From assembly GCA_039583875.1 (NCBI GenBank), contig CM077164.1, forward strand, positions 65,689,628-65,753,627: DNA of 64,000 nt. The letters are read 5' to 3'. The notes beneath the pieces are model-generated. The model was given only the letters and a program-made list of their open reading frames with translations, was not told where the DNA came from and searched no databases. The translations under genes were made by a program, and so were the position numbers. Shown here piece by piece: positions 23,007 through 36,464 of this stretch. The number at the start of each line of letters is the position of its first letter. The first letter of the stretch is position 1. This stretch comes from Platanthera guangdongensis. Taxonomy: Eukaryota > Streptophyta > Magnoliopsida > Asparagales > Orchidaceae.

Positions 23007-23870
23007 CCTCTGCACTTTTTTAGCATTTTTACGGAGTTATAGGAATGATAATATAGTTGTTTTAATTTTTCAACCTTTTTCATTTTCATTTTAAACATTT
23101 GTGCATTTAATTTTTCTGTTCTATTTTTATTCATTTCTACCGCATTCTAGCGGTAGAAATGTATTTATTTTAATTTTTCAAGCACTTAACTTTTGTGTTT
23201 ATTTGCAAACCGTTTTGCTCTGTTAATTTTTATTTTCATTTTTTATGCATTTCTACCGCATTCTAGCGGTAGAAATGTAGTTATTTTAATTTTTCAGCCA
23301 CTTAGTTTTCCTTATTTTTTGTACGTGTGCGCACTTATTTCCGCCTACTAGTTAAGAGTTAAATGGCGCATTGTTTTTATTTCATTCAGTATAGTGTGTG
23401 TGTGCGTATTTTACATTCTGTCTAGTGTGTGTGTGTGACTTTTACTTTTTGTAGAGTGTGTGCGTGTGTTGTATTTATTTACTCCTACTCATTTGAGTAG
23501 GACTCGCTTTATTTTCCCGCATACTCATTTGATTGGGACTTGCAATTTACTGCTTTCCTTTCCCGCTTTCCTTTTCCAGCTTTCGTTACTGCTTTCCATT
23601 TACTGCTTTCTCTTTATTACTTTCACCGCTTGTCGTCCCCATTCCGATGAGTGGCTAACCGTTCTTAGCCCTCAGTATCAAAGAGCATTGGGACAAATAA
23701 AATAGCTTAAAATAATTAAAGGTCATTATTTTCTAATTAATTAAAATTATATAAGATTTGCCTAGGGTTTACGAAGCGTAGGACCACATAATCGATGTGT
23801 GGGCCCTATTTCCTTACTCCATACGCTAGCTAGCCGAGAGGTTGTGCGTATGGACCGATCACACCCATCA
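23007..23870 (+). repeat. Athila-like LTR 0 (3' part only)
   Basis: Starts abruptly at TGCACTTTTTTAGC, matching the middle of the other LTRs (compare about 30330). It contains the two perfect CATTTCTACCGC hairpins (23132-23161 and 23248-23277), GTGTGT tracts and the common GGGCCCTATTTCC end. The 5' half is missing, replaced by the truncated element A (with B between). Confidence 0.85.
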
Positions 23871-25501
23871 TGTTTTTGGCGCCGTTGCTGGGGAATTTTC
23901 GAGTCGTTATTTTGAACTCTAGAGACATATTAATTTTACCTATTTTTATATATATAATAAAAATTAAAAAATGGCCACCAAAAATACTAATACTAATAAT
24001 AATAATAATAATAACTACGTTAAAAAAAACCAAAAACTAAAAAAAAACTTACGAAAAAAATAGTTTATATATATACTTATAATTTCATATATATTTATCT
24101 TAAAAAAACAAAAAAATGGAATAACGTTGTTTCCCAAAAAAATTAAATAACCCTATAAAACAAAAAACTTGAAAAAAAAACTACAAAATAAAAAAAAACA
24201 ACAAAAATCTTGAAAATGAAAAAACTTAAAAAAAAATTTCATTATTTTTATGAAAAACAAAAGTACAAAAAACCCCTAAAAAATCCAAAAACCTCAAAAA
24301 GTCAAAAATCAAAAATCCTAAAAAGAGAATAAATATAAAATAAAAAAAGATGATAATCAAAAATACAAAAAAATGATAAAAACCCTAAAATTCCAAAAAA
24401 TGTTTTATTAATTTTGTAACAAATAAAATCGAATATATCATATCTTAACCTTTTTTGCATTCCAAAAATCTAGTTTCGAGTTAATTTATAAGCGAATTTT
24501 ACTTATTCTTTGTTTACTATTCGTTTATTAATTAAAGTTTGATAGATTTAAGTGTCTGGGATTAAGATTTAAAGAATTTTTTATCACTTTTTCTTATAAT
24601 AGAGAACTTGTTTTTCACCGCCACTTCTAATGTTTATAAATAGAAGCTTGTCTTTTATGTTAGAAAATAACAACCACGGATTTCAATTATTTCTACTTCA
24701 TGCTTTTAGAAACATCGGAAAGTTTATTTTAAAAAAGTTGCTCTCAAAACATTTTTATTAAAATCTAGTTTTCTTTTTGAAAAAATAAGCACACCACCTT
24801 TTTTTTCATGTCTTACCGAGCATGATTACCCCTATTTTATCCCTTAAAAGATCATATGTCAATGGGAATAAGATTTCGTTCCGTAAACATAGACACCCTA
24901 TATTTAAAAAGATTATATGTTACGCAGTAAGAGGATAAAAAAAAAATTACTCCCACACATATATATTGGGTTAATTTAATTATTATGAAGTTGAAAAAGA
25001 AAAGAAAAGAAAAATAATATTAGAAAAATAAGATTTCATTTTCCTAATAATCCAAAAGAAAAAAAAATATATGCTGAGGTTCGAGAAAAAATTACCTCCC
25101 CTCTAAATCCAAGCCCTCTTCATAAACCACCAAACCACTTTTCCTATTTCAATGATTCTAGAATTAATTTAAATTATTTTTGAGAGCATAATTTTTAAAT
25201 TGCATTATTTTCTTTAACTTCTTTTAAGCTAAAGTTTTTTATATAATTTCAATCCATCTTTGTTAAACTAATAAAAAAAAATTTTGCTTTCTATTTGTTT
25301 TATCTATAAGTCTTTCTGAAACTCTTTCTCTGTTTATAACTTTTCATAATTTAGGATTTAATTCTTTAACCCCAGATGTTTATTTTGATCTTACTTTCAA
25401 ATAATTCAAACGGTAGTTAAAACTTAGGATTTCTTTAATTACTTATAAGTTCATCTCCAACTTTTGATCTGGAATAGCAAAAGCTTAAGTATGGGAGTAT
25501 T
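23871..25501 (+). repeat. Athila-like internal region 1 (non-coding)
   Basis: Primer site TGGCGCCGTTGCTGGGG at 23877, then A-rich sequence with AAT repeats and poly-A runs, then mixed AT-rich sequence ending in AAGTATGGGAG. No ORF with retroviral motifs. The end matches internal region 3 rather than 5. Confidence 0.85.
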
Positions 25502-27515
25502 TGATGAATTGTAAATATACCTAATTTTATGTACATTAAATAAGTTGTTTTTAGTTTATTTTTTTTATTTTTGTTTATTTTTCTTTAATAAATTTTTTTT
25601 TTTTGTAAATTTTATTCTAACTTAATTTTATTTTTGTTTCCTGAATTTTTCAGGAAATTGTCAAATTTTGCATGGGTCACGCCCGTATTCTTTGGTTCAC
25701 GCCCGTGACCAGGGAGTGTCACGTCAAATTCCAGTGAAATCGGCATTTTTGAAGAAAAATCAACTATCACGCTCGTGACCCCTGCCCGTGTCACTCCCTC
25801 TCGACGAATTTCCTCTCGACGATCGTCGACATATTGGACACGCCCGTGTCACTCGCTCTCGACGATCGTTGACACATTGGACATGCCCGTGTCACTCTCG
25901 CTCGACATAATTGCACTCGACAATTGTCGACTCAACCCGACACGCCTAGCGTCATGCCCGTGACCTAGGGCGCGACTCCTCCAACTGGCCGACAAGACCC
26001 GCGCGGCGACTTTCAACGCAACCCGCGCCCAGATCCACCTTCCCGACACTCCCACCGTCACGCCCGTGACCTGGGGCGTGACCGCCACGTGTTCAGGCCG
26101 TAGTTAACTTTGATGTCAAATCTCGCCGGCCGCCATTTATACAGTGTCGACACGCCCCCTGACATGCCCGTGTTAGAGGGCGTGTTACATGAAATTTTTG
26201 CCTAGTTAAACCAGCTTGCTGGATGTATTCCTGTTCCAGTTTTTGGATCAATTTTGTATAGGGGATATGCTGCGTAGATGAGTTCCAATGCTATGTAAGG
26301 GATATTTTTCCCCCACACCTTAGTTTTATTCGTTCCTTTGTAACTCGTTCATTTTAACTTAATAAAATGTATTTTCATCTCCTTATTTGGCTTTGGAATG
26401 AATATAAACAACATACTCTTATGCAATCTTATTTTTTTTGTTTGTTTTAACTTAGTTTTTGTTCTTTTAAAATGTGTGTGTGTGTATGAGATTAATTTTC
26501 ATGTTTTTATGTTTAGTTATTTTTACTTAGTTTTGGTTATACTTAGCATTTTTATAGATTTTTCAGTCATTCCTACAAACCAGTAAAAACGTTTTAAAGT
26601 GTTTTCATTTTCCTTCAAACTAGATTTTCAATTTTAGGTTGTAAAACTTTTTCGTTCTTTTTTCCTTTATTCACACGTTTTTAGCATTTTTACGGAGTTA
26701 TAGGAATGATAATATAGTTGTTTTAATTTTTCAAGCATTTTCATTTTCATTTTAAACTTTTATCCATTTAATTTTTTTTGTCTTATTTTTATTCATTTCT
26801 ACCGCATTCTAGCGGTAGAAATGTATTTATTTTAATTATTCGAGCACTTTACTTTTGCGTTTATTTGCAAACCGTTTTGCTCCGTTAATTTTTATTTTCA
26901 CTTTTTATGCATTTCTACCGCATTCTAGCGGTAGAAATGTAGTTCTTTTAATTTTTCAGCCACTTAGTTTTTCTTATTTTTTGTACGTGTGCGCATTTAT
27001 TTTCGCCTACTCGTTAAGAGTTAAATGGCGCATTATTTTTATTTCATTCAGTAGAGTGTGTGTGTGCGTATTTTACATCCTGTCGAGTGTGTGTGTGAGT
27101 TTTACTTTCTGTAGAGTGTGTGCGTGTGTTGCATTTATTTACTCCTACTTGTTTGAGTAGGAGTCGCTTTATTTTCCCGCCTACTCATTTGAGTGGGACT
27201 TACAATTTATTGATTTCCTTTCCTGCTTTCCTTTTCCAGCTTTCTTTACTGCTTTCTCTTTATTACTTTCACCGCTTGTCGTCCCCATTCCAATGAGTGT
27301 CTAACCGTTCTTAGACCTCAGTATCGAAGAGCATTGGGACAAATTAAGTAGCTTAAAATAATTAAAGGTCCTTATTTTCTAATTAATTAAAATTACTTAA
27401 TGTTTGTCTAGGGTTTACGAAGCATAGGACCACATAATCGATGTGTGGGCCCTATTTCCGTAGTCCATACGCTAGCTAGCCAAGAGGCCGTGCGTTTGGA
27501 CGATCACCCCCATCA
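25502..27515 (+). repeat. Athila-like LTR 1 (variant a)
   Basis: 2,014 bp. Its first 700 bp are rich in palindromic words: TCACGCCCGTGACC-type inverted repeats, TCGACGATCGTCGA (25816-25829) and a GTGTCGACAC (about 26145). It also has the CATTTCTACCGC hairpins (26794-26823, 26910-26939). Closest to LTR 3. Confidence 0.88.
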
Positions 27516-29140
27516 AATTTTTGGCGCCATTGCCGGGGAATTTTCGAGTCGTTATTTTGAACTCTAGAGACATAATAATTTTACATATTTTTATTTATAT
27601 AACAAAAATTAAAGAATGGCCACCAAACATACTAATACTAATAATAATAATTATAACTACCTTAAAAAAACCAAAAACTTTAAAAAAAACTTACGAAAAA
27701 AAAGAGTTTATATATATACTTATAATTTAATATATATTTATTTTAAAAAAATAAAAAAATGAAATAGCGCTGTTTCCCAAAAAACTTAAAAAACCCTATA
27801 AAACAAAAAACTTGAAAAAAACTACAAAATCAAAAAAAAAAACAAAAAAATCTTGAAAATGAGAAAACTTAAAAAAAAATTCATTATTTTTATTAAAAAA
27901 AACTACAAAAAACCCCTAAAAAATCCAAAAACCTCAAAAAGATAAAAATAAAAAATCCTAAAAAGAGAATAAATATAAAAATAAAAAAAAGATGATAATC
28001 AAAAATACAAAAAAAGATAAAAACCCTAAAATTTAAAAAAATGTTTTGTTAAATTTGTAACAAATAAAATCGAATATATCATATCTTAACCCTTTTTGCT
28101 TTCCAAAAATCTAGTTTCGAGTTAATTTATAAGCGAATTTTACTTATTATTTGTTTACTATTTGTTTATTAATTAAAGTTTGATAGATTTATATGTCTAG
28201 GGTTAAGATTTAAAAAAAACTTTGTCTTTTTCTTATAATAGAGAACTTATTTTTCACCACCACTTCTAATTTTTATAAATAGAAGCTCGTCTTTTATGTT
28301 AGAAAATAACAACTATGGATTTCAATTATTTCTACTTCATGCTTTTAAAAACATCGGAACGTTCATTTTAAAAAGGTTGCTCTCAAAACTTTTTTATTAA
28401 AATCTAGTTTTCTTTTTGAAAAAATAAACCCACCACCTTTTTTTTCATATATTACGTGGCATGATTACCCCTATTTTATCCCTTAAAAGATCTTATGTCA
28501 ATGGGAATAAGATTTCGTTCCCTAAACATAGGCACCCAATATTTAAAAAGATTATATGTTACGGAGTAAGAGGATAAAATTCATTACTCCCACATATATA
28601 CATTGGGTTAATTTAATTATTATGAAGTTGAAAAAAAAATGAAAAGAAAAATGATATTAGGAAAATAAGATTTCGTTTTCCTAATAATCCAAAAGAAAAA
28701 AATATATATGCTGAGGTTCGAGAAAACATTACCTCGCCTCAAAATCCAAGCCCTCTTCATAAACCACCAAACCACTTTTCTTATTTCAATGATTGTAGAA
28801 TTAATTTAAATTATTTTTGAGAGAATGATTTTTAAATTGCATTATTTCCTTTAACTTCTTTTAAGCTAAAGATTTTTATATAATTTCAATCCATCTTTGT
28901 TAAACAAACAAAAATAAATTTTTGCTTTCTATATGTTTTATCTAGAAGTCTTTTTGAAACTCTTCCTCTATTTGTAACATTTTCATAATTTAGGATTTAA
29001 TTCTTTAACCCCGAATGTTTATTTTGATCTTACTTTCAATTAATTCAAACGGTAGTTAAAACTTAGGATTTCTTTAATTCCTTATAAGTTCATCTCCAAC
29101 TTTTGCTCTAGAATAGCAAAAGCTTAAGTATGGGGGTATT
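27516..29140 (+). repeat. Athila-like internal region 2 (non-coding)
   Basis: Primer site TGGCGCCATTGCCGGGG at 27522, A-rich body, polypurine-like AAGTATGGGGG before 29141. Closest to internal region 4. No gene seen. Confidence 0.85.
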
Positions 29141-31195
29141 TGATGAATTGTAAATATACCTAATTTTATTTACATTAAATAATTTACTTTTGGTTTATTT
29201 TTGTTATTTTTGTTTATTTTTCTTTAATAAATTGTTTCTTTTTTGTAAATTTTATTCTAACTTAATTTTATTTTTGTTTCCTGAATTTTTCAGGAAATTG
29301 TCAAATTTTTTATGGGGCACGCCCGTGTTCTTTGGGTCACGCCCGTGACCAGGGCGTGACAAGTCAAATTTTAGTGAAATCATTATTTTTGAAGAAAAAT
29401 CAACTGTCACGCCCGTGACCCCAGCCCATGTCACTCCCTCTCGACGATTTTACTCTCGACGATCGTCGACACATTGGACACGCCTGTGTCACTCGCTCTC
29501 GACGATTGTCGACACATTGGTCACGCACGTGTCACTCCCGCTCGGCAAAATTGCTCTCGACGATTTTCGACTCAACCCGGCACGCCTAGCATCACGCCCG
29601 TGACCTAGGGCGCGACTCCTCCACCTGGCCGACAGACCCACGTGGTGACTTTCAACGCAACCCATGCACAGATCCACCTTCCCAACACGCCCACCGTCAC
29701 GCCCGTGACCTAGGGCGTGACCGCTGCGTGACCACCACATGTCCAGGACGAAGTCAACTTTGATGTCAAATCTCGTCGGCTGCCATTTGTACAGTGCCGA
29801 CACGCCCCCTGACACGCTTGAGTCAGAGGGCATGTTACATGAAATTTTTACCTATTTAGACCAGCTTGCTGGATGTATTCATGTTCCACTTTTTGGTTCT
29901 ATTTTATATAGGGGATATGCTGCGTAGATGAGTTCCAATGCTATGTAAGGGATATTTTCTCCCCCTCTCCTTAGTTTTTGTTTTCGTTCATTTGTAACTC
30001 GTTCATTTTAACTTAATAAAATGTGTTTTCATCTCTTTATTTGGCTTTGGAATGAATCTAAACAACCTACTCTTATGCAATCTTATTTTTTTCTTGTTTG
30101 TTTTAACTTAGTTTTTGTTCTTTTAAAATGTGTGTGTGTGTGTGTATGAGATTAATTTTCATGTTTTTATATTTAGTTATTTTTACTAAGTTTTGTTTAT
30201 ACTTAGGATTTTTATAGCTTTTTCAGTCATTCCTATAAACCCGTAAAAACGTTTTAAAGTATTTTTAATTTTCCTTCAAACTAGATTTTCGTTTTTAGGT
30301 TGTAAAACTTTTTCGTTCCTTTTCCTTTATTTGCACTTTTTTAGCATTTTTACGGAGTTATAAGAATGATAATATAGTTATTTTAATTTTTCAAGCATTT
30401 TCATTTTCATTTTAAACTTTTATCCGTTTAATTTTTCTGTCCTATTTTTATTCATTTCTACCACATTCTAGCGGTAGAAATGTATTTATTTTTATTTTTC
30501 GAACACTTAGCTTTTGCGTTTATTTACAAACGGTTTTGCTCCGTTAATTTTTATTTTCACTTTTTATGCATTTTTACAGCATTCTAGCGGTAGAAATGTA
30601 GTTATTTTAATTTTTCAGCCACTTAATTTTCTTATTTTATGTACATGTGCGCATTTATTTCCTCCTACTCATTAAGAGTTAAATGACGCATTGTTTTTAT
30701 TTCATTCAGTAGAGTGTGTGTGTGTGTGTGTGCGTATTTTACATTCTGTCGAGTGTGTGTGTGAGTTTTACTTGCTGTAGAGTGTGTGCGTGTGTTGCAT
30801 TTATTTACTCCTACTCGTTTCAGTAGGACTCGCTTTATTTTCTCGCCTACTCATTTGAGTGGGACTTGCAATTTACTGCTTTTTTTTCCCATTTTTCTTT
30901 TTCATCTTTCTTTACTGCTTTACATTTACTGCTTTCTCTTTATTGCTTTCACCGCTTGCCGTCCCCAATCCGATGAGTGGCTAACTGTTCTTAGCCCTCA
31001 GTATCGAAGAGCATTGGGACAAACAAAATAGCTTAAAATAATTAAAGGTCCTTATTTTCTAAATAATTAAAATTACTTAAGGTTTGCCAAGGGTTTACGA
31101 AGCGTATGACCATATAATCGATGTGTGGGCCCTATTTCCGTAGTCCATACACTAGCTAGCCGAGAGGCCATGCGATGGACCGATCACCCCCATCA
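29141..31195 (+). repeat. Athila-like LTR 2 (variant b)
   Basis: 2,055 bp. Carries TCGACGATCGTCGA at 29456-29469 and the CACGCCCGTGAC words. Both hairpins are degraded here (CCGC to CCAC in the first copy; CATTTTTACAGC in the second). Confidence 0.88.
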
Positions 31196-32829
31196 AGTTT
31201 TTGGCGTCGTTTCCAGGGAATTTTCGAGTCGTTATTTTGAACTCTGGAGACCTATTAATTTTACCTATTTTTATATATATAACAAACATTAAAAACTGGC
31301 TACTAAAAATACTAATACTAATAATAATAATAATAATAATAACTACCTTAAAATAAACTAAAAACTTAAAAAAAACTTACGAAAAAAAATAGTTTATATA
31401 TATACTTATAATTTCATATATATTTATCTTAAAAAAAATAAAAAAAATGAAATAGCGCTGTTTCACAAAAAAATTAAAAAACCCTATAAAACAAAAAACT
31501 TGAAAAAAAAACTACAAAATAAAAAAAAACAACAAAAATCTTGAAAATGAAAAAACATTAAAAAAAATTTCATTATTTTTATTAAAAATAAACTACAAAA
31601 AACCCCTAAAAATCCAAAAACCTCAAAAAGATAAAAATCAAAAATCCTAAAAAGAGAATAAATAGAAAAATAAAAAAAAGATGATAATCAAAAATACAAA
31701 AAAATGATAAAAACCATAAAATTCCAAAAAATGTTTTGTTAATTTTGTAATAAATAAATCGAATATACCATATCTTAACCCTTTTTTGCTTTCCAAAAAT
31801 CTAGTTTCGAGTTAATTTATAAGCGAATTTTACTTATTTTTTGTTTACTATTCATTTAATAATTAAAGTTTGATAGATTTAGGTGTCTGGGGTTAAGATT
31901 TAAAAAATTTTTTATTTCTTTTTCTTATAATAGAGAACTTGTTTTCCACCACCACTTCTACTTTTTATAAATAGAAGCTCGTCTTTTATGTTAGAAAATA
32001 ACAACCATAGATTTCAATTATTTCTACTTCATTCTTTTAGAAACATCGGAACGTTCATTTTAAAAAGATTGCTCTCAAAACTTTTTTATTAAAATCTAGT
32101 TTTCTTTTTGAAAAAATAAACCCGCCACCTTTTTTTTCATGTCTTACCTGGCATGATTACCCCTATTTTATCCCTTAAAAGATCCTATGTCAATGAGAAT
32201 AAGATTTCGTTCCGTAAACATAGACACCCAATATTTAAAAAGATTATATGTTACGGAGTAAGAGGATAAAATTCATTACTCCCACATATATACATTGGGT
32301 TAATTTAATTATTATGAAGTTGAAAAAGAAAAGAAAAGAAAAATGATATTAGGAAAATAAGATTTCGTTTTCCTAATAATCCAAAAGAAAAAAAATATAT
32401 GCTGAGGTTCGAGAAAAAATTACCTCACCTCTAAATCCAAGCCCTTTTCATAAACCACCAAACCACTTTCCTATTTCAATGATTCTAGAATTAATTTAAA
32501 TTGTTTTTGAGGGCATAATTTTTAAATTGCATTATTTCCTTTAACTTCTTTAAGCTAAAGTTTTTTATATAATTTTAATCCATCTTTGTTAAACTAATAA
32601 AAAAAATTTTTTGCTTTCTATTTGTTTTATCTATAAGTCTTTCTGAAACCCTTTCTCTGTTTATAACATTTTCATAACTTAGGATTTAATTCTTTAACCC
32701 CGGATGTTTATTTTGATCTTACTTTCAAATAATTCAAACGGTAGTTATAACTTAGGATTTCTTTAATTTTTTATAAGTTCATCTCCAACTTTTGATCTGG
32801 AATAGCAAAAGCTTAAGTATGGGAGTATT
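31196..32829 (+). repeat. Athila-like internal region 3 (non-coding)
   Basis: Primer site altered to TGGCGTCGTTTCCAGGG (31202), so probably impaired. A-rich body with AAT repeats. Start resembles internal region 5, end resembles region 1. No gene seen. Confidence 0.85.
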
Positions 32830-34841
32830 TGATGAATTGTAAATATACCTAATTTTATGTACATTAAATAAGTTTTTTTTAGTTTATTTTTGTTATTTTT
32901 GTTTATTTTTCTTTAATAAATTGTTTTTTTGTAAATTTTATTCTAACTTAATTTTATTTTTGTTTCCTGAATTTTTCAGGAAATTATCAAATTTTGCATG
33001 GGTCACACCCGTGTTCTTTGGTTCACGCCCGTGACCAGGGAGTGACATGCCAAATTCCAGTGAAATCAGCATTTTTGAAGAAAAGTCAACCGTCACGCCC
33101 GTGACCCCTGCCCGTGTCACTCTCTCTCGACGAATTTCCTCTCGACGATCGTCGACACATTGGACACGCCCGTGTCACTCGCTCTCGACGATCGTTGACA
33201 CATTGGACATGCCCGTGTCACTCTCGCTCGACATAATTGCACTCGACAATTGTCGACTCAACCCGACACGCCTAGCGTCACGCCCGTGACCTAGGGCGCG
33301 ACTCCTCCAGCTGGCCGCAAGACCCGCGCGGCGACTTTCAACGCAACCCGCGCCCAGATCCACCTTCCCGACACTCCCACCGTCACGCCCGTGACCTGGG
33401 GCGTGACCGCCACGTGTTCAGGTCGTAGTCAACTTTGATGTCAAATATCGTCGGCCGCCATTTGTACAGTGTCGACACGCCCCCTGAAATGTCAGTGTTA
33501 GAGGGCGTGTTACATGAAATTTTTGCCTATTTAAACCAGCTTGCTGGATGTATTCCTGTTCTAGTTTTTGGATCCATTTTGTATAGGGGATATGCTGCGT
33601 AGATGAGTTCAAATGCTATGTAAGGGATATTTTTCCCCCACTCCTTAGTTTTTTTCGTTCCTTTGTAACTCGTTCATTTTAACTTAATAAAATGTATTTT
33701 CATCTCCTTATTTGGCTTTGGAATGAATCTAAACAACATACTCTTATGCAATCTTATTTTTTTTGTTTGTTTTAACTTAGTTTTTGTTCTTTTAAAATGT
33801 GTGTGTGTGTGTATGAGATTAATTTTCATGTTTTTATGTTTAGTTATTTTTACTTAGTTTTGGTTATACTTAGCATTTTTATAGCTTTTTCAGTCATTCC
33901 TATAAACTAGTAAAAACGTTTTAAAGTGTTTTCATTTTCCTTCAAACTAGATTTTCAATTTTAGGTTGCAAAAAGTTTTCGTTCTTTTTTCCTTTATTCA
34001 CACTTTTTTAGCATTTTTACGGAGTTATAGGAATGATAATATAGTTGTTTTAATTTTTCAAGCATTTTCATTTTCATTTTAAACTTTTGTCCGTTTAATT
34101 TTTCTGTCTTATTTTTATTCATTTCTACCGCATTCTAGCGGTAGAAATGTATTTATTTTAATTATTCGAGCACTTTGCTTTTGCGTTTATTTGCAAACCG
34201 TTTTGCTCCGTTAATTTTTATTTTCACTTTTTATGCATTTCTACCGCATTCTAGCGGTAGAAATGTAGTTCTTTTAATTTTTCAGCCACTTAGTTTTTCT
34301 TATTTTTTGTACGTGTGCGCATTTATTTTCGCCTACACGTTAAGAGTTAAATGGCGCATTGTTTTTATTTCATTCAGTAGAGTGTGTGTGTGCGTATTTT
34401 ACATTCTGTCGAGTGTGTGTGTGAGTTTTACTTTCTGTAGAGTGTGTGCGTGTGTTGCATTTATTTACTCCTACTCGTTTGAGTAGGACTCGCTTTATTT
34501 TCCCGCCTACTCATTTGAGTGGGACTTGCAATTTACTGATTTCCTTTCCTGCTTTCCTTTTCCAGCTTTCTTTACTGCTTTCTCTTTATTACTTTCACGG
34601 CTTCCCGTCCCCATTCCAATGAGTGCCTAACTGTTCTTAGACCTCAGTATCGAAGAGCATTGGGACAAATTAAGTAGCTTAAAATAATTAAAGCTCCTTA
34701 TTTTCTAATTAATTAAAATTACTTAATGTTTGCCTAGGGTTTACGAAGCATAGGACCACATAATCGATGTGTGGGCCCTATTTCCGTAGTCCATACGCTA
34801 GCTAGCCAAGAGGCCGTGCGTATGGACGATCACCCCCATCA
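32830..34841 (+). repeat. Athila-like LTR 3 (variant a)
   Basis: 2,012 bp, close to LTR 1. Contains TCGACGATCGTCGA at 33142-33155 and intact hairpins at 34120-34149 and 34236-34265. Confidence 0.88.
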
Positions 34842-36464
34842 AATTTTTGGTGCCATTGCCGGGGAATTTTCGAGTCGTTATTTTGAACTCTGGAGACATA
34901 ATAATTTTACATATTTTTATTTATATAACAAAAATTAAAGAATGGCCACCAAAAATACTAATACTAATAATAATAATAATAATTACCTTAAAAAAACCAA
35001 AAACTTAAAAAAAACTTACGGAAAAAAAGAGTTTATATATATACTTATAATTTAATATATATTTATTTTAAAAAAATAAAAAAATGAAATAGCGCTGTTT
35101 CCCAAAAAACTTAAAAAACCCTATAAAACAAAAAACTTGAAAAAAAACTGCAAAATCAAAAAAAAACAAAAAAATCTTGAAAATGAGAAAACTTAAAAAA
35201 AAATTCATTATTTTTATGAAAAAAAACTACAAAAAACCCCTAAAAAATCCAAAAACCTCAAAAAGATAAAAATAAAAAATCCTAAAAACAGAATAAATAT
35301 AAAAATAAAAAAAAGATGATAATCAAAAATACAAAAAAAGATAAAAACCCTAAAATTCCAAAAAATGTTTTGTTAAATTTGTAACAAATAAAATCGAATA
35401 TATCATATCTTAACCTCTTTTGCTTTCAAAAAATCTAGTTTCGAGTTAATTTATAGCGAATTTTACTTATTATTTATTTACTATTCGTTTATTAATTAAA
35501 GTTTGATAGATTTACATGTCTAGGGTTAAGATTTAAAAAAACCTTTGTCTTTTTCTTATAATAGAGAACTTATTTTTCACCACCACTTCTAATTTTTATA
35601 AATAGAAGCTCGTCTTTTATGTTAGAAAATAACAACCATGGATTTCAATTATTTCTACTTCATGCTTTTAGAAACATCGGAACGTTCATTTTAAAAAGGT
35701 TGCTCTCAAAACTTTTTTATTAAAATCTAGTTTTCTTTTTGAAAAAATAAACCCACCACCTTTTATTTCATGTCTTGCATGGCATGATTACCCCTATTTT
35801 ATCCCTTAAAAGATCCTATGTCAATGAGAATAAGATTTTGTTCTGTAAACATAGGCACCCAATATTTAAAAAGATTATATATTACGGAGTAAGAGGATAA
35901 AATTCATTACTCCCACACATATACATTGGGTTAATTTAATTATTATGAAGTTGAAAAAGAAATGAAAAGAAAAATGATATTAGGAAAATAAGATTTCGTT
36001 TTCCTAATAATCCAAAAGAAAAAATATATATATGCTGCGGTTCGAGAAAACATTACCTCGCCTCTAAATCCAAGCCCTCTTCATAAACCACCAAACCACT
36101 TTTCTTATTTCAATGATTCTAGAATTAATTTAAATTATTTTTGAGAGCATAATTTTTAAATTGCATTATTTCCTTTAACTTCTTTTAAGCTAAAGATTTT
36201 TATATAATTTCAATCCATCTTTGTTAAACTAACAAAAATAAATTTTTGCTTTCTATTTGTTTTATCTAAAAGTCTTTTTGAAACTCTTCCTCTATTTGTA
36301 ACATTTTCATAATTTAGGATTTAATTCTTTAACCCCGAATGTTTATTTTGATCTTACTTTCAAATAATTCAAACGGTAGTTAAAACTTAGGATTTCTTTA
36401 ATTCCTTATAAGTTCATCTCCAACTTTTGCTCTAAAATAGCAAAAGCTTAAGTATGGGGGTATT
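34842..36464 (+). repeat. Athila-like internal region 4 (non-coding)
   Basis: Primer site TGGTGCCATTGCCGGGG (34848). A-rich, close to internal region 2. No gene seen. Confidence 0.85.

Noticed and set aside
23871..25501. Possible coding or small-RNA gene in Athila-like internal regions
   Set aside because: Only A-rich low-complexity sequence and AAT repeats; no conserved frame among the five copies.
25612..26088. ORFs in the Athila-like LTRs (also 29252-29833, 32938-33363, 36574-37155, 40259-40441)
   Set aside because: They arise from CACGCCCGTGAC and TCGAC words and lie within LTRs; no known domain, and the repeated copies only reflect repeat copies.
26855..27160. Hydrophobic ORF of about 100 aa, repeated at 34175-34486
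   Set aside because: Located in T-rich LTR sequence with GT microsatellites; hydrophobicity follows from TTT/TTA codons, and variant-b LTRs do not keep it.
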